DNA from: Streptomyces sp. P3
Lineage (GTDB): Bacteria > Actinomycetota > Actinomycetes > Streptomycetales > Streptomycetaceae
Assembly (NCBI GenBank): GCA_016893485.2
Contig: JAFEKX020000001.1
Coordinates: 5,349,501-5,413,500, forward strand
DNA length: 64,000 bases
Reading direction: 5' to 3'
Position 1 is the stretch's first letter; each line of letters starts with the position of its first letter. Positions 63,124 to 64,000 of the stretch are shown piece by piece. Position numbers and translations under genes: made by a program. The notes below the pieces were generated by a model. That model saw only the letters and a list, made by a program, of their open reading frames with translations, made no database searches and had not been told where the DNA came from.

Positions 63124-64000
63124 CTACGGCGTCCGGTCCAGCATCAGCACCGCCACGTCGTCCGTCAGCTCGCCGCCGTTGAGGTCGCGGACCTCGTTGA
63201 CCGCGGCCCGGAGCAGTTCCTCGCCCCGCAGTCCCTCGGCGAGCTGGCGCCGGACCATGGCCACCATGCCCTCCTGGCCGAGCCGTTCACGGCGGCCCTC
63301 ACCGACCCGGCCCTCGATCAGACCGTCGGTGTAGAGCATCAGACTCCACTCCGCGCCCAGCTCGACCTGCATCCGGGGCCAGCGGGCACCGGGGAGCAGG
63401 CCGAGGGCGGGGCCGTTGTTGTCGAAGGGGAGGAGTTCGGCCGGGCGGCCGGGGCGGGCGAGCAGCGGGGACGGGTGGCCGGCCAGGCAGAGGCCCGCGC
63501 GGCGGCCGTCGGGGGCGATGTCGACCGTGCAGAGCGTCGCGAAGATCTCGTCGTCGGAGCGCTCGTGCTCCAGGACCTGCTGCAGTGTGCCGAGCAACTG
63601 GTCGCCGCAGAGGCCCGCCAGGGTCAACGCCCGCCAGGCGATGCGGAGTTCGACGCCGAGCGCGGCCTCGTCGGGGCCGTGGCCGCAGACGTCACCGATC
63701 ATCGCGTGCACGGTCCCGTCGGGGGTGCGCACGGTGTCGTAGAAGTCGCCGCCGAGGAGCGCGCGGGAGCGGCCGGGGCGGTAGCGGGCGGCGAAGCGGA
63801 GCGGGGAGCCCTCCAGGAGGGGGTGGGCAGCAGGCCGCGTTCGAGGCGGGCGTTCTCCTGGGCGCGCAGCTTGGACTCGGTGAGCTTGCGCTCCGGCGCG
63901 GTCCGAGCGCTTGCGCTCCACGGCGTAGCGGATGGCGCGGCTGAGCAGCCGGCCGTCGAGTTCGTCGCGGAAGAGGTAGTCCTGGGCGCCCACGCGGACC
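63124..64000 (-). CDS. Response-regulator-fused PP2C (SpoIIE/RsbU) phosphatase, 5' end cut off
   Basis: The right edge cuts the start. The first visible residues, GAQDYLFRDELDGRLLSRAIRYAVERK, are the end of a receiver domain. A coiled linker contains two compensating indels (about 63905 and 63822; restored LLEGSPLRFAARYRPG). The phosphatase domain follows: LLGGDFYDTVRTPDG with metal Asp, IGDVCGHGPDEAALG, LCLAGHPSPLLARPG, LMLYTDGLIEGR and ELTDDVAVLML, all typical of SpoIIE-type PP2C. It probably dephosphorylates an anti-sigma-factor antagonist. Confidence 0.92.
   Translation of the reverse strand, partial: VRVGAQDYLFRDELDGRLLSRAIRYAVERKRSDRAGAQAHRVQAARPGERPPRTRPAAHPLLEGSPLRFAARYRPGRSRALLGGDFYDTVRTPDGTVHAMIGDVCGHGPDEAALGVELRIAWRALTLAGLCGDQLLGTLQQVLEHERSDDEIFATLCTVDIAPDGRRAGLCLAGHPSPLLARPGRPAELLPFDNNGPALGLLPGARWPRMQVELGAEWSLMLYTDGLIEGRVGEGRRERLGQEGMVAMVRRQLAEGLRGEELLRAAVNEVRDLNGGELTDDVAVLMLDRTP

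Overview
This is a GC-rich chromosomal segment from a streptomycete. Support comes from the nickel-responsive Fur-family regulator Nur, the WhiG anti-sigma factor RsiG (formerly AmfC), two large SARP-NB-ARC-TPR regulators, an XRE/DUF397 pair, many GTG starts and strong GC bias at third codon positions.

The reading frames are broken far more often than biology allows. About 40 genes carry one or more single-base frameshifts, roughly 60 in total. Where I reconstructed the site, the cause is nearly always a missing G or C in a run of three to five, with a few extra bases. I read these as assembly errors and give gene coordinates across the breaks. Proteins described as restored are inferred by joining frames.

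Layout. (1) 0-11 kb, housekeeping: rhodanese, DUF1416, DUF3099, a VOC protein, a TetR/FAD-monooxygenase pair with three evenly spaced operators, an XRE/DUF397 module, DsrE, three anchored exported proteins, nitrobindin-like FABP, Nur and YgfZ. (2) 11-40 kb, an accessory-looking block between ygfZ and dtd. Two paralogous SARP regulators in inverted orientation (11.1-14.0 and 35.3-38.2 kb) bracket a type IV secretion-like apparatus without a visible relaxase: VirB1-like transglycosylase, two VirB2-like small proteins, VirB8-like, VirB6/TrbL-like, a VirB4-type ATPase split into two genes, a VirD4-type coupling protein and a degenerate ParA/MinD-like protein. Downstream are an NlpC/P60 hydrolase, two DUF4913 paralogues, unknown proteins with basic tails or tandem repeats, and a thaumatin/GH128 fusion. 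(3) 40-50 kb: dtd, rsiG, asparaginase, a GNAT protein, two paralogous GntR regulators sharing a 15-bp palindrome, a HAD phosphatase, a double-kinase fusion and a nitroreductase-hemerythrin fusion. (4) 50-64 kb: RraA-like and HAD proteins, an ECF41 sigma-factor operon with a candidate self-promoter, a TetR/quinone-oxidoreductase pair, a lipoprotein hydrolase, a two-component system, DIP1984, an XRE regulator with an HbhA-like protein, DUF2516 and a SpoIIE-type phosphatase cut by the right edge.

The most interesting unit is the relaxase-less T4SS-like locus with its regulators and possible cargo genes. The best sequence-level regulatory finds are the 19-bp-spaced operator triplet at 2703-2755, the shared GntR palindrome at 43.9 and 45.2 kb, and the ECF41-type promoter at 51825-51851.
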